From Moduliflexus sp964602655 (GTDB taxonomy: Bacteria > Moduliflexota > Moduliflexia > Moduliflexales > Moduliflexaceae): a stretch of 64,000 nt of DNA. The stretch lies in contig CAZRSF010000018.1 in assembly GCA_964602655.1 (NCBI GenBank), positions 1-64,000 of the forward strand, written 5' to 3'. The translations under genes and the position numbers were made by a program. Below the pieces are notes generated by a model that was not told where the DNA came from, searched no databases, and saw nothing but the letters and a program-made list of their open reading frames with translations. Below are positions 51,801 through 59,326 of this stretch, piece by piece (position 1 is the first letter of the stretch; each line of letters begins with the position of its first letter).

Positions 51801-52715
51801 GAGGATACCGGCGCTGGCATCGCCCCAGAAGATTTGGAGGCCGTGTTTGTCCCGTTCCTTCAGACTGAAATCGGCAAACGCTCGCAGGAAGGTACGGGGT
51901 TAGGTTTGCCGATCAGTCGAAAATTTGTGCAACTGATGGGCGGAGAACTTCAGGTGCAGAGCGTTGTCGGACGCGGCAGCACGTTCGCGTTTGCCATTCC
52001 GGCGCGCATCATCGAACAGGCGGCAAAACCGCCTGCTCCGCTGCCGCGCCGCGCAATCGGACTTGCGCCAGATCAACCGCGTTACAAAATATTGATCGTA
52101 GATGCTCATGAAGAGAGCCGCGCATTGCTGCTGCATCTGCTGCGTCCATTAGGTTTCGACCTTCAGGACGCGAGCGACGGACATGCCGCCTTCGAGATAT
52201 GGGAGCTCTGGCAGCCGGAAATGATCTGGCTCGATCTGCGCCTGCCCGCGATGGACGGCAATGACACCATCAGGCGCATCCGCGAGCGCGAGCGAACGAC
52301 CGGAGCGCATACCTGCATCATTGCAACAAGCGCGGTGTCGGATGAAGACGAATACGCAAACGCCATGACGAATGGCTGCGATGATTTTCTGTTGAAACCA
52401 CTGCGCGACACGGAAATTTTCGACCGACTGAGCGCGCACCTGCATGTGCAGTTCCTCTATGCCGACAAGCGCGCTGGCAAGAAACCGCTGTCGCCAAGGC
52501 TCTCCCCTGCGATGATTCGAGACGCGATTGCCGCGCTGCCGGAAGAACTGCGTTCCGCGTTGAAACATGCGATGGTTACGGCGGATATTGCCAGCATCAT
52601 CGTGATTGCCGAGAACCTTGCCGAACAGAATGCGCCTCTGCGCGAGGCCATTTTAGAACGGACGAAACAGTTCGACTATCAAACATTTTTAGAAGCGTTT
52701 CGCGCTCTCGAATAA
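45873..52715 (+). CDS. Giant hybrid Ser/Thr kinase-ATPase-GAF-PAS-histidine kinase-receiver
   Basis: 2280 residues. N-terminal Ser/Thr kinase (~1-275): Lys37 in VILKQFE, HKDLNPSN with Asp129, IDFGIAS with Asp148, GTLAYISPEQTGRMN. A repeat-derived linker spans ~290-330. AAA/NACHT-like ATPase has P-loop GEAGIGKSS (381-389) and VALFLDDLQWAD. A long helical TPR-like middle (~640-1330), GAF (~1360-1515), coiled coil, two PAS domains that resemble each other (~1550-1790), HisKA with His1822 in MSHELRTPLNAI, HATPase (GTGLGLPISRKF) and a receiver with Asp2121 in IWLDLRLPAMDG. Apparently cytosolic. GGAG precedes the ATG. This STPK-to-HK layout is known from cyanobacteria and other phyla; the signal is unknown. 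Confidence 0.92.
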   Translation: MLPIVPGYRITHTLYESEHSLIYRGWRNDDHQSVILKQFEPLTRLPEELARFKREYDVTRGLHSTRLIQAYDLVCHDERWIIVLEDIGGESLRALRIAGTLPLADLVALAIGVCENLDDMHRRHVIHKDLNPSNIVLNRETGQIQIIDFGIASQFTKEFASFRNPNVIEGTLAYISPEQTGRMNRDIDVRTDFYSLGATLYELLTGRLPFESKDALTLVHAHIATYPTPPRECVILKEQNASHVETLRILSDMIMKLLAKNAEDRYQSVQGILHDLTYCQDILIDFLSANPPDSPPGRGKGWVVEDWKSLTPHNPPLPLPGGKSVAEGAERRSPFHVGQHDLSGRFSMPQKLYGRDREIAALLAVFERVAAGATELALLTGEAGIGKSSLVAEIHKPITAKRGYFLSGKFDYLQRNIAYSAITQAFGQFCDLLLAESAEELAAWRQRILAAVGDNGQALLDVIPQLSAVIGTQPPLQDVGLQETQQRFLLSFQQFLRALCQPAHPVALFLDDLQWADAASLHLLQLLLTDADLRALMIIAAYRDDEIADGHPLRLHLDALAQTGAKIDAMRLTPFLPGDVADLVHDTLAIAAPQLSDVIFAKTQGNPFFVRQFFQSLHDDEVVRFDAAAGQWTYDMSRLRTMPLTDNVAALLSEKISRLSQRTRQTLQIAACLGHRFDLPTLASICCEPVEEVFADMVSASDEGIIIVLNESAAQNIAQCQFAHDRLRQAAYALIADAKKPAIHLGIARLLHASLPPEEREERLFELVEHWNAAADLLTDDAEKRHLAESNLNAGKKAKASAAHQSAIGYLSAGIAMTSAEDWHSRRSLMFALYDEFAEAAYLAAEYAIMAHTVAVVLDHARDVLETVRARETEILASMAQGNIPEAARIGVAALRQFGVMFPEQPTNDDFAAHYDAIRGAMAGRTPMELLALPAMTIPEGLAALRLLVAVYAPIFFCRPELIPYVIMKQVMLSLQYGNAPFSPLGYATYGLLLCGPLQEYDLSHQFGQLAAELVKHPASAAIRTHTTQMIAFAILPWHISLHTCIAMLRDNYEAGMALGDVMYAMYSANTYLFYSYLGGRPLETLLTECQTSLRAAEKQPYVLARINFAATMIACLRGDDAEPERSALDLFSERMSVAPFEESHDAGMQHLFYLNKTYLALLFEQPAECLRYAEISQRLVHASIGIYVYPLSFFYDALAQAAAYHTLEPERQQLARERIAGHLRQLARWAEFCPANFAHKYALVQAELHRIEGRVEQALDAYDDAIRLTKSAGFLSEEALANECAAKFWLRKGKPHLASVYMRNAHHCYQLWGAHPKAHQLEAAYPELLASGIRPFETDTSSSSRRTEALDLAAMMKAAQTISKEIALPELLKRLMIVMTQTAGAERASLLLREREEFVLYAQSDAAASQVEMLAEPFSQTTRLPRHLLEYTLRKHEPIIVENASTDFRFVHDAYVAQRQPKSVLSLPILHGGHLIGVLYFENNLAEGVFSPERVDMLRLLAGQAAISIENARVYAHVEQRVQERTAELNALNASLRQEIAERRRAEEQLQESRNLLLTIADNLPAYIAYADAETLRYRFVNTQFENFGLPRSEFIGKEIRALIGETNYAIAFPFLEKVRTGEPTLYENEFRLISGNRLVQVNYVPEFDEQGRVRGIVVLGNDITELKQTEHALRESEKLLMLIADNLPAYIAYADAADLRYRFVNKQYEAFGRPRHDIIGKTFPEIVGETGYEFAKPYLEQALSGQPASYENIFHLTHGDRWIKVNYVPDFDEKKNVRGLVILSYDITQEKQAEQALQQAKNAAESSNRAKSMFLASMSHELRTPLNAIIGFAQLLTYSSKLPPDACEYVEIIQRSSVHLLALINQVLDLSKIEAGRMTLNDKAINLYALLDELEEMFWLNAQQKGLRILFERAEDTPCYILADELKLRQILMNLLNNAIKFTQQGSVTVRVAPMPLPEFAEPATLSMTLQFSVEDTGAGIAPEDLEAVFVPFLQTEIGKRSQEGTGLGLPISRKFVQLMGGELQVQSVVGRGSTFAFAIPARIIEQAAKPPAPLPRRAIGLAPDQPRYKILIVDAHEESRALLLHLLRPLGFDLQDASDGHAAFEIWELWQPEMIWLDLRLPAMDGNDTIRRIRERERTTGAHTCIIATSAVSDEDEYANAMTNGCDDFLLKPLRDTEIFDRLSAHLHVQFLYADKRAGKKPLSPRLSPAMIRDAIAALPEELRSALKHAMVTADIASIIVIAENLAEQNAPLREAILERTKQFDYQTFLEAFRALE
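46745..46845 (+). repeat. Inverted GGGGTGGGTT element inside the giant kinase gene
   Basis: The left arm (46745-46781) reads CCCCTCCTGGGAGGGG then GGGGTGGGTT; the right arm (46812-46845) is its near-complement AACCCACCCCTACCCCTCCC. Between is about 30 bases. It is read through in frame, giving a Pro/Gly-rich linker (PPGRGKGW ... PPLPLPGGKS) between kinase and ATPase domains. A matching arm lies in the cysD-cysNC gap. Confidence 0.8.
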
Positions 52716-52775
52716 TCTGAGTCCCCTATCTGTTCTAATTTTTCGCGCCCGTCAGGGGTGCTGGGATATATTTCC

Positions 52776-53573
52776 CTACGCCAGCAGATAGTGTTCGATC
52801 AGTTTCGCGACGCCGTCGTTGTCGTTCGAATCCGTCACATGATCCGCGACTTTTTTGAGATCGGGATGCGCGTTCCCCATCGCCACGCCGAAACCGGCTT
52901 CGGAGAGCATCTCGACATCGTTCAAATTATCGCCGACCGCAATAATCTCCTGCAACGACACTCCTAAATATTCGGCCAGATATTTCAATGCGCTGCCCTT
53001 CGAAACGCCGGCGGGCAAGACCTCAAGATAATGCGATTCGGAACAGACTAAGACGGTGTCTTTGTCAAGCGCTCTATACGCTCGCGCAAACCGCGTCAAT
53101 TCTTCCGGCTGGCCGATGCACAACAATTTGATCGGATCGCGGTCGCCTAAAAATCGCGCGAGGTCGCCGACCACATGGCAGGGAATATGCTCTTTTTCGT
53201 TGAATTCCTGCACGTCCGGGCTGAGGACGCTGACATAGATGTCGTCGTCAAGATACAAAAGAATTGATACCTGAAACTGCGATTGCAGCGCGAATGCCTT
53301 TAATGCCTGTTCATTGCGTAGATTCTTCGCGTACAGGGTTTTGCGCGGCTGAAGGGTTTCGATGCGCGCGCCGTTATAGAGAATCATCGGCACATTCGGC
53401 GGAAGGGTTTGCATAATCGGAAGGGACGAATTAAAGTTGCGCCCGGTCGCAAACGTGAGAAATTTCCCCTGTTCTTTTGCTTGCGAAAAGGCGTTCTGCA
53501 CCCTGGCGCTCACCAGGCGGTTCGTATTCAACAGCGTTCCATCCAAATCTGTGACAAATAATTTATAGCTCAT
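52776..53573 (-). CDS. HAD-superfamily Cof-type sugar phosphatase
   Basis: 265 residues. HAD motif I FVTDLDGTLLNTN, motif II FLTFATGRN, motif III Lys in VSKGSALKYLAEYLGV and motif IV AVGDNLNDVEMLSEAGFGVAMGNA, with the large C2B cap of the Cof/YbiV group. It probably dephosphorylates sugar phosphates or flavin-type metabolites. ATG 53573 gives MSYKLFVTDLDG, the usual start; a GTG five codons earlier is possible. Convergent with the giant kinase gene. Confidence 0.9.
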   Translation of the reverse strand: MSYKLFVTDLDGTLLNTNRLVSARVQNAFSQAKEQGKFLTFATGRNFNSSLPIMQTLPPNVPMILYNGARIETLQPRKTLYAKNLRNEQALKAFALQSQFQVSILLYLDDDIYVSVLSPDVQEFNEKEHIPCHVVGDLARFLGDRDPIKLLCIGQPEELTRFARAYRALDKDTVLVCSESHYLEVLPAGVSKGSALKYLAEYLGVSLQEIIAVGDNLNDVEMLSEAGFGVAMGNAHPDLKKVADHVTDSNDNDGVAKLIEHYLLA

Positions 53574-54195
53574 GCTGACATGTCTCACCCGTGAGCGCAG
53601 AAATATTCGCAGGCGTTTTTTCTCTTGCGAACGTTGTCTTGACTCTGGGGATTTTCATTCGGACTCCTTGAGTTATGGTGTGCATTTTACGGTCTATCCA
53701 TCCAATAGGTCAAATCGTCATAATCCCACAATTGCGTCAATTGAATTTTTCACAAATCCGAACCATCGTTTTCTTGCTTGACAGGAGTGTTTTCTGTTTT
53801 AGAATTCGATGGCGTGGAAAGTTTGTCCGCGATACGGGCGAATCGGGCAAGCTTGCCCGGTTGCGACATTTTGACGACAGCATCCTTTCTCTTGGTTTAT
53901 AAAGCCTTTCCTCTGATTATCCTCATCGCGTATCAGGCATTTCTGCCCGATTTTTGTTTGGTTCGCAGATCGCTTTTAAATTAACATATCCTGTAAATCA
54001 CGAATATACAATATATTATACTAAATTTTATCATCATGGCATGTTTCGTGCTGTTTGTAACAGAGTGGATTGTTTGAGTTCTGGGTCAAGCACATTGGGA
54101 GTGTCAGAGCGCAGTTCTGACCGTCAAAACTGCGCGCTGACACTCCTATCGAAAAGCACGTTCTTATTGAAGCAATCGTTCACTATCGGAGGTTC
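53574..54195. other. Long intergenic region, partly AT-rich
   Basis: 622 bases without a convincing gene. A candidate promoter is TTAACA (53982-53987) with TATACA (54006-54011), 18 bases apart. A 19-bp palindrome with one mismatch lies at 54098-54146. The rest shows no clear feature. Confidence 0.5.
54098..54146. repeat. GGAGTGTCA palindromic element, upstream of the second chemoreceptor
   Basis: GGAGTGTCAGAGCGCAGTT (54098-54116) pairs with AACTGCGCGCTGACACTCC (54128-54146) with one mismatch. It shares the GGAGTxTCA outer sequence with elements at 56371-56421 and 58383-58403. Confidence 0.7.
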
Positions 54196-56310
54196 ATGAT
54201 GACATGTAATCTTAGGGGAAAATTTTTGTTTCCAACCGTCGCGTTGATTATCGTCGGAATGGGGATTTCCATGCTGGTCGCGTACATCAGTTCGACAAAC
54301 GCTGTTGAGCAGACAATCAAAGATCAATTGTCTCAGATTGTCGCATCAACGGCGCAAAGCCTGACATCTTGGATCGAGGAAGCCGAATCCGACGTGATCA
54401 GTTGGAGCGAGACGCCGATGTATGCGGCGGCCATGCAAGATTCGTTTGTCGGGACATCGGCCAGGAGTTCCGCCTCTCTTGAACTGGCTAAATTACAAGC
54501 GAATTATGGCTGTTATGACGCCATCAATCTTGCCAATGCCGCCGGAGACGTGGTCGTGTCGTCCGCCGCTCTGGGCAATACAATGAATCTTGCGGACAAG
54601 GTATATTTTCAAGAGGCATTGCAGGGCAAACTCGCGGTGTCTGAGGTCGAAAAAAGCGACGTATCCGGCAAACCGGTGTTTATGATTGCCGCTCCGGTAA
54701 AAGCAGAGGAGGCTGTTGTCGGCGTGTTGATCGGCGTGATCAATCTGGAGCATTTCAATCAAAAATTTATTGATCCCGTAAAAGTCGGTCAGACCGGCTA
54801 TGCGTATGTATTTAAGCGTGATGGGGTAGTGATCGCGCATCCCCAAAAGGAGCAGATTTTACAACTGAATGTGGCCGATTATGATTTCGGTAAAGAACTG
54901 ATGGGCAATACACAGGGCGTTATTTCCTATACCTGGGAAGGCGTACATAAACTCGTGGCGTTTCAACGCCTCGAAGCGACCGGCTGGACGGTCAGCGCTG
55001 GAGCGGCGACGCGGGAAATGCTCGCGCCGATCCGCAAAATGGCTTACATCAACAGCGCTGTCGCCGGTGCGGTGATGATCGTGCTGACAGCGCTTATTGT
55101 CGTGTTAGTCCGGTCGTTAGTCAATCCGCTGAAGCGAATTGTCAGCATTGCGAACGCCATTGCCGAAGGCGATATGGAGCAGCAAATTTCCATTCGTCGT
55201 CATGATGAAATCGGCGTGTTGGCCGATGCGATGCGCAACATGGCTGCTAACCTGAATACCGCTGTCCAGGTGACCGGTCAAATCGCGAATGGCGATATGA
55301 CGGTCGCCGTCCCTGTGCGCTCAGAAAAGGATGCGTTAGGCAAAGCGTTGACCGCAATGACGCAAAAACTGCGCGACATCGTCGGCGATGTCAAGATCGC
55401 TGCCGAGAACGTCACGACCGGCAGTCAGTTCATGAGTTCCGGTTCGGAAGAACTCTCGCAAGGCGCGACAGAACAGGCGGCGGCAGCGGAACAAGCCTCG
55501 TCTTCGATGGAAGAAATGGCCGCCAATATCTGCCAGAATGCCGAAAATGCCAGACAAACCGAACGGATTGCCACGCAGGCGGCGCAGGATGCGCAGGAAA
55601 GCGGATTAGCCGTTGCGGAGGCCGTGTTGGCGATTCGAGAGATTGCGAAAAAAGTGCAGATTATTGACGAACTTGCCAGACAAACCCGGATGTTGTCGTT
55701 GAACGCCACCATCGAAGCGGCGAAAGCGCAGGAATTCGGCAAAGGATTTGGAGTTGTGGCCGCCGAAGTGCGAGCGTTAGCCGAGCGGAGTCAATCGGCG
55801 GCGGCGGAAATTACCAATCTGGCCGACGCTTCGGTGAATATCGCGGAAGTTGCCGGGGAACGGCTCAAAACCCTTGTGCCGGATATTCGGAAAACCGCTG
55901 AACTCGTTCAGGAAATCAGCGCCGCCACCAGCGAACAGGAACGCGGCGCAGGCCAGATTAACACCGCAATTCAGCAATTGGATCAGGTGATTCAGCAAAA
56001 CGCCACCGCATCCGAAGAGATGTCGTCAACCTCGGAAGAACTCGCCGCACAAGCGGAGCATCTTCAGGGCGTGATCGCGTTCTTCAAGGTGCGCGAGGAA
56101 CGTCAGGAGGCCGTGCCGCCGATTCAGCAGCGCGTTTCGAACCCTATGGCCGCCAAGCTCCATGCGAAAATCGCCCACATCAAGCATCAGAGCGATTTTA
56201 TCCAGCCGAAAACCGGCGGAAACGGTCATGCTCCTGTGCCGCAGGCGGCGTATGCCGGCGTCTTCGACGGAGGGGAAGACGCCCTGGATAACGAGTTCGA
56301 ACGATTTTAA
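54196..56310 (+). CDS. Methyl-accepting chemotaxis protein (Cache sensor)
   Basis: 704 residues. TM1 near 12-32, a periplasmic dCache-type domain (residues ~35-275; DAINLANAAGDVVVSSAALG, DKVYFQEALQGKLAVSEVEKS, GYAYVFKRDGVVIAHP, GWTVSAGAA), TM2 near 285-308, HAMP, and the signalling hairpin with tip QTRMLSLNATIEAAKAQEFGKGFGVVAAEVR. The C-terminus is DALDNEFERF, so like the 17.6-kb receptor it ends in an EFERF tail. CGGAGG precedes ATG 54196/54199. The ligand is likely a small organic molecule such as an amino or carboxylic acid. Confidence 0.92.
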   Translation: MMTCNLRGKFLFPTVALIIVGMGISMLVAYISSTNAVEQTIKDQLSQIVASTAQSLTSWIEEAESDVISWSETPMYAAAMQDSFVGTSARSSASLELAKLQANYGCYDAINLANAAGDVVVSSAALGNTMNLADKVYFQEALQGKLAVSEVEKSDVSGKPVFMIAAPVKAEEAVVGVLIGVINLEHFNQKFIDPVKVGQTGYAYVFKRDGVVIAHPQKEQILQLNVADYDFGKELMGNTQGVISYTWEGVHKLVAFQRLEATGWTVSAGAATREMLAPIRKMAYINSAVAGAVMIVLTALIVVLVRSLVNPLKRIVSIANAIAEGDMEQQISIRRHDEIGVLADAMRNMAANLNTAVQVTGQIANGDMTVAVPVRSEKDALGKALTAMTQKLRDIVGDVKIAAENVTTGSQFMSSGSEELSQGATEQAAAAEQASSSMEEMAANICQNAENARQTERIATQAAQDAQESGLAVAEAVLAIREIAKKVQIIDELARQTRMLSLNATIEAAKAQEFGKGFGVVAAEVRALAERSQSAAAEITNLADASVNIAEVAGERLKTLVPDIRKTAELVQEISAATSEQERGAGQINTAIQQLDQVIQQNATASEEMSSTSEELAAQAEHLQGVIAFFKVREERQEAVPPIQQRVSNPMAAKLHAKIAHIKHQSDFIQPKTGGNGHAPVPQAAYAGVFDGGEDALDNEFERF

Positions 56311-56336
56311 CAACGAGAGAACTGGATGAGTGTGTG

Positions 56337-56433
56337 CGACAGCATTATTCATCGCCGTTCACCTCGCAGCAGGAGTATCAAAGCGAAGCGTTGAGAGCGA
56401 AAGCTCCGCTTTCATACTCCTGAAAATGCTGTC
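56337..56433. repeat. Palindromic element (GACAGCATT ends), copy A
   Basis: Outer GACAGCATT (from ~56337) and AATGCTGTC (to ~56433) bracket AGGAGTATCAAAGCG (56371-56385) and CGCTTTCATACTCCT (56407-56421), with a GAGC-GAAA-GCTC hairpin at the centre. It lies between the chemoreceptor and the convergent LysE gene and could terminate both. It is related to copy B at 58344-58437 in opposite orientation. Confidence 0.7.
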
Positions 56434-56444
56434 CGGCGCGCGAC

Positions 56445-57077
56445 CTAATCTGTCTTGACTGCCAACTGGACGCCAAGCCCAACGAACACGAGTCCGCTGA
56501 CTTTTTGCAGGATTTTGCCGATGGATTGATTTTTGCGCAGGGTATGCGTCATGAGCGAGGCCGAATACGCCAAAAATAAACACCACAACGTGCCGGTCGT
56601 GGCAAACGTGCCGCCTAAAATCAGGAACGGCAATGCGCCGTCGGCCTGCTCCGGGCGGACGAATTGCGGCAGAAACGAGAGGAAAAAGAGCGCGACTTTG
56701 GGATTTAACACGTTCGTCGTCATGCCCTGCCGGTAAATCTTGAACAAATCGGCGCGTTCGAAACCGCGTCCCTGCGTTTCGAACAGCGGAGCGCGTTCCA
56801 GCAGCATTCGTATGCCTAAATACGCCAAATACGCCGCGCCGAGGTATTTGATGACATGAAACACGGTCGCCGACGACATCAAGATCGCCGAGAGGCCGAA
56901 CGCCGCGAAGATCGTATGAATGACGCAGCCCGTCGAAATGCCCAACACGGAAACCATTCCGGCCTTTTTGCCCTGCGCGATGCTTCGGGTGAGAATGTAC
57001 ATGGTATCGGAACCCGGCATGAGATTCAGCAGAATTCCAGCGATTAAAAAACCAGCATAATTTTCAATACCAAACAT
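56445..57077 (-). CDS. LysE-family exporter
   Basis: 210 residues with about six spans. The N-terminal FLIAGILLNLMPGSDTMYILTRSIAQGKKAGMVSVLGISTG contains the LysE/RhtB family motif (P-G-x-D/N-x near residue 19), and TTNVLNPKVALFFLSFLPQF is the second hallmark. Exports amino acids or related small molecules; the substrate cannot be told. ATG 57077 lacks a clear SD, but the sequence upstream in frame is not membrane-like. Confidence 0.9.
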   Translation of the reverse strand: MFGIENYAGFLIAGILLNLMPGSDTMYILTRSIAQGKKAGMVSVLGISTGCVIHTIFAAFGLSAILMSSATVFHVIKYLGAAYLAYLGIRMLLERAPLFETQGRGFERADLFKIYRQGMTTNVLNPKVALFFLSFLPQFVRPEQADGALPFLILGGTFATTGTLWCLFLAYSASLMTHTLRKNQSIGKILQKVSGLVFVGLGVQLAVKTD

Positions 57078-57154
57078 TGGAATGCAACGACAAAGAGAGG
57101 CGGAAGAAAGGATCAATGCAACACCCTTTCTTCCACCTTTCCTTGTCATTTCCG

Positions 57155-58327
57155 TTACCGAATGGCGATCAGATGTTCGATCAGATGGCCTGTACCGATC
57201 TGTTGCGGTTTGCCGCGTTCGTCAAGTTGAAATATCGCGCTGCCGTTCGTGTAAATGACCGTGCCGTCCGGCGTCACGTCAAACGACAACACGCCTTTTG
57301 CCAGTGCTTCTTCCTTACCGGATGGCGCGCGGCGCAGCAGTTCCCACGATTGCGGCACTAACGCCGGCGCTTGTTTCTCTTTCTCCGCTTCTCGCAGGCT
57401 TTTTTGCACGTCCACCATGCGTCCGCGCAACAGCAGCGTTTTTTCATCCTCGGCCACGATTTTCGGTCCGGAGGCGGTGGTCAGCGGTTTTTGCGAAAAG
57501 GTGAGCGAAAAGAAATTCAGAAAATGAAAAACCGCTCGCAGCAGGCGCAACGGAAACAGCAGAAAATCCGCAATCCCCTGTCCGACTCCGTAATTCGAGC
57601 GATTCGGGTCTTCATACGGACGCCGGATGACATACAGATTGCCCTGAGCATCGGCGCGGGGGCAGAGAAAATCATATTTTGCGTCTTCGAGCAGCGTTGA
57701 AATTGCGCGATTGTCGAGGTCTAACTGGTGAATCGCAAATGGCGCGGTTCCCCGGAAAAACCCTTGCTGATTCCGCGCAACTCCGGCGGATTGGAAGAGA
57801 ATGCGGCGCTCTGTTCCCGGCATCCAGGATGGCGCTTCGTCCACCGAATCCCCTTCGGTAAGCTGTCGCAACTCGCGCCCTTCCGCATTCATCACGATGA
57901 TGTTCGCCGTGCCGTTTTCGAACGACTGCGAGCCGACGATCATCTGATGTTCAGGATGCCAGTCCAAATCCCGCGCCCGGAAACGTTCTTTGTGGAACAG
58001 GCGGCGTTCGTTGCGCTCTTGCCAATTATACCGAAACAGCCCGCCGGTCGCTTCGGTGTTCAGCAGAAAGAGCAGATCGCTTGCGCCGCCACCGTGCGTC
58101 ACGCCGCTGATCGAGACCTGCGCGGCGTTCTGATTGGCGGATTGGACACCCCAGAGCATACTACCGCCGAACGGCGTCCCCTGTTTGCCGGTTTTCCATT
58201 CGTTCCGCTGTTGCATTCGCAACGTGCGTTCGACAACCTCTTTGCCGAAATGACTTTCGATTTGCTGCGCTTCGTGTGCGCCGTCTTTGATAAACAACCT
58301 GCCTTGTGATAAATATGCACATATCAT
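57155..58327 (-). CDS. Beta-propeller (TolB-like) protein of unknown function
   Basis: 390 residues. Repeated propeller-blade motifs (RARDLDWHPEHQMIVGSQSFENG, NIIVMNAEGRELRQLTEGDSVDEAPSWMPG, KYDFLCPRADAQGNLYVIRRPYED, VLSFDVTPDGTVIYTNGSAIF) resemble TolB/WD40 blades. A hydrophobic stretch near 235-255 (IADFLLFPLRLLRAVFHFLNFF) may lie on a membrane. No signal peptide. No SD precedes ATG 58327. It lies between the LysE and 6-phosphogluconolactonase genes on the same strand; the role is not known. Confidence 0.7.
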   Translation of the reverse strand: MICAYLSQGRLFIKDGAHEAQQIESHFGKEVVERTLRMQQRNEWKTGKQGTPFGGSMLWGVQSANQNAAQVSISGVTHGGGASDLLFLLNTEATGGLFRYNWQERNERRLFHKERFRARDLDWHPEHQMIVGSQSFENGTANIIVMNAEGRELRQLTEGDSVDEAPSWMPGTERRILFQSAGVARNQQGFFRGTAPFAIHQLDLDNRAISTLLEDAKYDFLCPRADAQGNLYVIRRPYEDPNRSNYGVGQGIADFLLFPLRLLRAVFHFLNFFSLTFSQKPLTTASGPKIVAEDEKTLLLRGRMVDVQKSLREAEKEKQAPALVPQSWELLRRAPSGKEEALAKGVLSFDVTPDGTVIYTNGSAIFQLDERGKPQQIGTGHLIEHLIAIR

Positions 58328-58343
58328 GATACGATTTCATACG

Positions 58344-58437
58344 GCATTATTCACGCGCATTGACACCGAATCCAGAAGTTTCAACGCTTCGCGTTGACAC
58401 TCCTTTTTCACGTTCAATGGCAATGAATAATGCTGTC
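58344..58437. repeat. Palindromic element (GCATTATTCA ends), copy B
   Basis: GCATTATTCA (58344-58353) pairs with TGAATAATGC (58424-58433); GACAGC on the minus strand extends the right end to ~58437. Inside, TCAACGC-TTC-GCGTTGA forms a hairpin followed by CACTCC. Read on the minus strand it matches the first ~65 bases of copy A at 56337 (GACAGCATTATTCAT, GGAGTxTCAA, GCGAAGCGTTGA). Confidence 0.7.
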
Positions 58438-58441
58438 TAAT

Positions 58442-59179
58442 TTATGCAACAAACCAGTTCAGTGCGCCGTCCGGTTTGACTCGCGCAGCGGGATAATGCG
58501 CCAACGCCTGTTCGAGATGATAGATAATTTCTTCAAGAATCGGGCGTTTTTCCTGACCGGAAATCAGGAACAGCACATGTTTGGCGGCATTAATCACCGG
58601 AAACGTCAGCGTCACGCGCCGCGCGAACGGCGACAGGCCGGGAATCGGCGTGGCGACGACCCAGCGCGCCTCTTCGTCAAGCGCCGGGCTGCCGGGAAAT
58701 AACGATGCCGTATGCCCGTCTTTCCCCATACCGAGCAAAATCAGGTCGAAGACCGGTACGCCTTTCTCTTTAGAGGACGGATCGAATGCGGTCAAATGTT
58801 CCCGTAATGTCATTTGATATGCGTCCGCCGCCGCTTCCGGCGTGTCTAATTCCGTTGGCGCAGGATGCGTCTGCTCCGCCGGAATCGAGACATGCCGGAT
58901 CAGCGCGTCAAACGCCATCGCCGCGTTATTCTCGGCATGATCGCGCGGCACGAAACGTTCGTCGCCCCAGAACAGATGCGTTTGCTGCCAGGGGACATCT
59001 TCGCGATACGGCGATTGCGTCAGGCGTTCGTACAGGGCGCGCGGCGTGCTGCCTCCGGAAAGGGCGATGGTGAAACTGCCATGCGCGGCAACGCTGTCGC
59101 GCGCAAGCTCGCATACGCGCCCGGCGGCTGCGCGGCTCATGGCGTCTATCGTGTCGAAATATAGAATGGTTGGGGACAT
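58442..59179 (-). CDS. pgl: 6-phosphogluconolactonase
   Basis: 245 residues. Hydrolyses 6-phosphoglucono-lactone in the pentose phosphate pathway. The DevB-type family shows as FTIALSGGSTPRALYERL (near residue 36), WGDERFVPRDHAENNAAMAFDAL, and DLILLGMGKDGHTASLFPGSPAL. ATG 59179 has a perfect GGAGG seven bases upstream; the longer frame is not needed. No zwf or gnd is adjacent. Confidence 0.93.
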   Translation of the reverse strand: MSPTILYFDTIDAMSRAAAGRVCELARDSVAAHGSFTIALSGGSTPRALYERLTQSPYREDVPWQQTHLFWGDERFVPRDHAENNAAMAFDALIRHVSIPAEQTHPAPTELDTPEAAADAYQMTLREHLTAFDPSSKEKGVPVFDLILLGMGKDGHTASLFPGSPALDEEARWVVATPIPGLSPFARRVTLTFPVINAAKHVLFLISGQEKRPILEEIIYHLEQALAHYPAARVKPDGALNWFVA

Positions 59180-59284
59180 CTCATCACCTCCGAGAGAAAA
59201 TCGCGGGGACATCACCCCGTTGCCGTTTCATCAGAGATTCGCAGGCGCTGGTTGTCAAGAATATTCGGAGCGCAGAAACAGGAA

Positions 59285-59310
59285 CGGCGCTTCCCGCTGA
59301 GGAAGCGCCG
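59285..59310 (-). terminator. Terminator after the TPR-DUF1566 gene
   Basis: CGGCGCTTCC (59285-59294) pairs perfectly with GGAAGCGCCG (59301-59310), 6-base loop, 17 bases beyond the stop on the minus strand; a T-rich stretch (TTCCTGTTTCTG) follows. Confidence 0.6.
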
Positions 59311-59326
59311 CGTTGATGAGAGGTTG

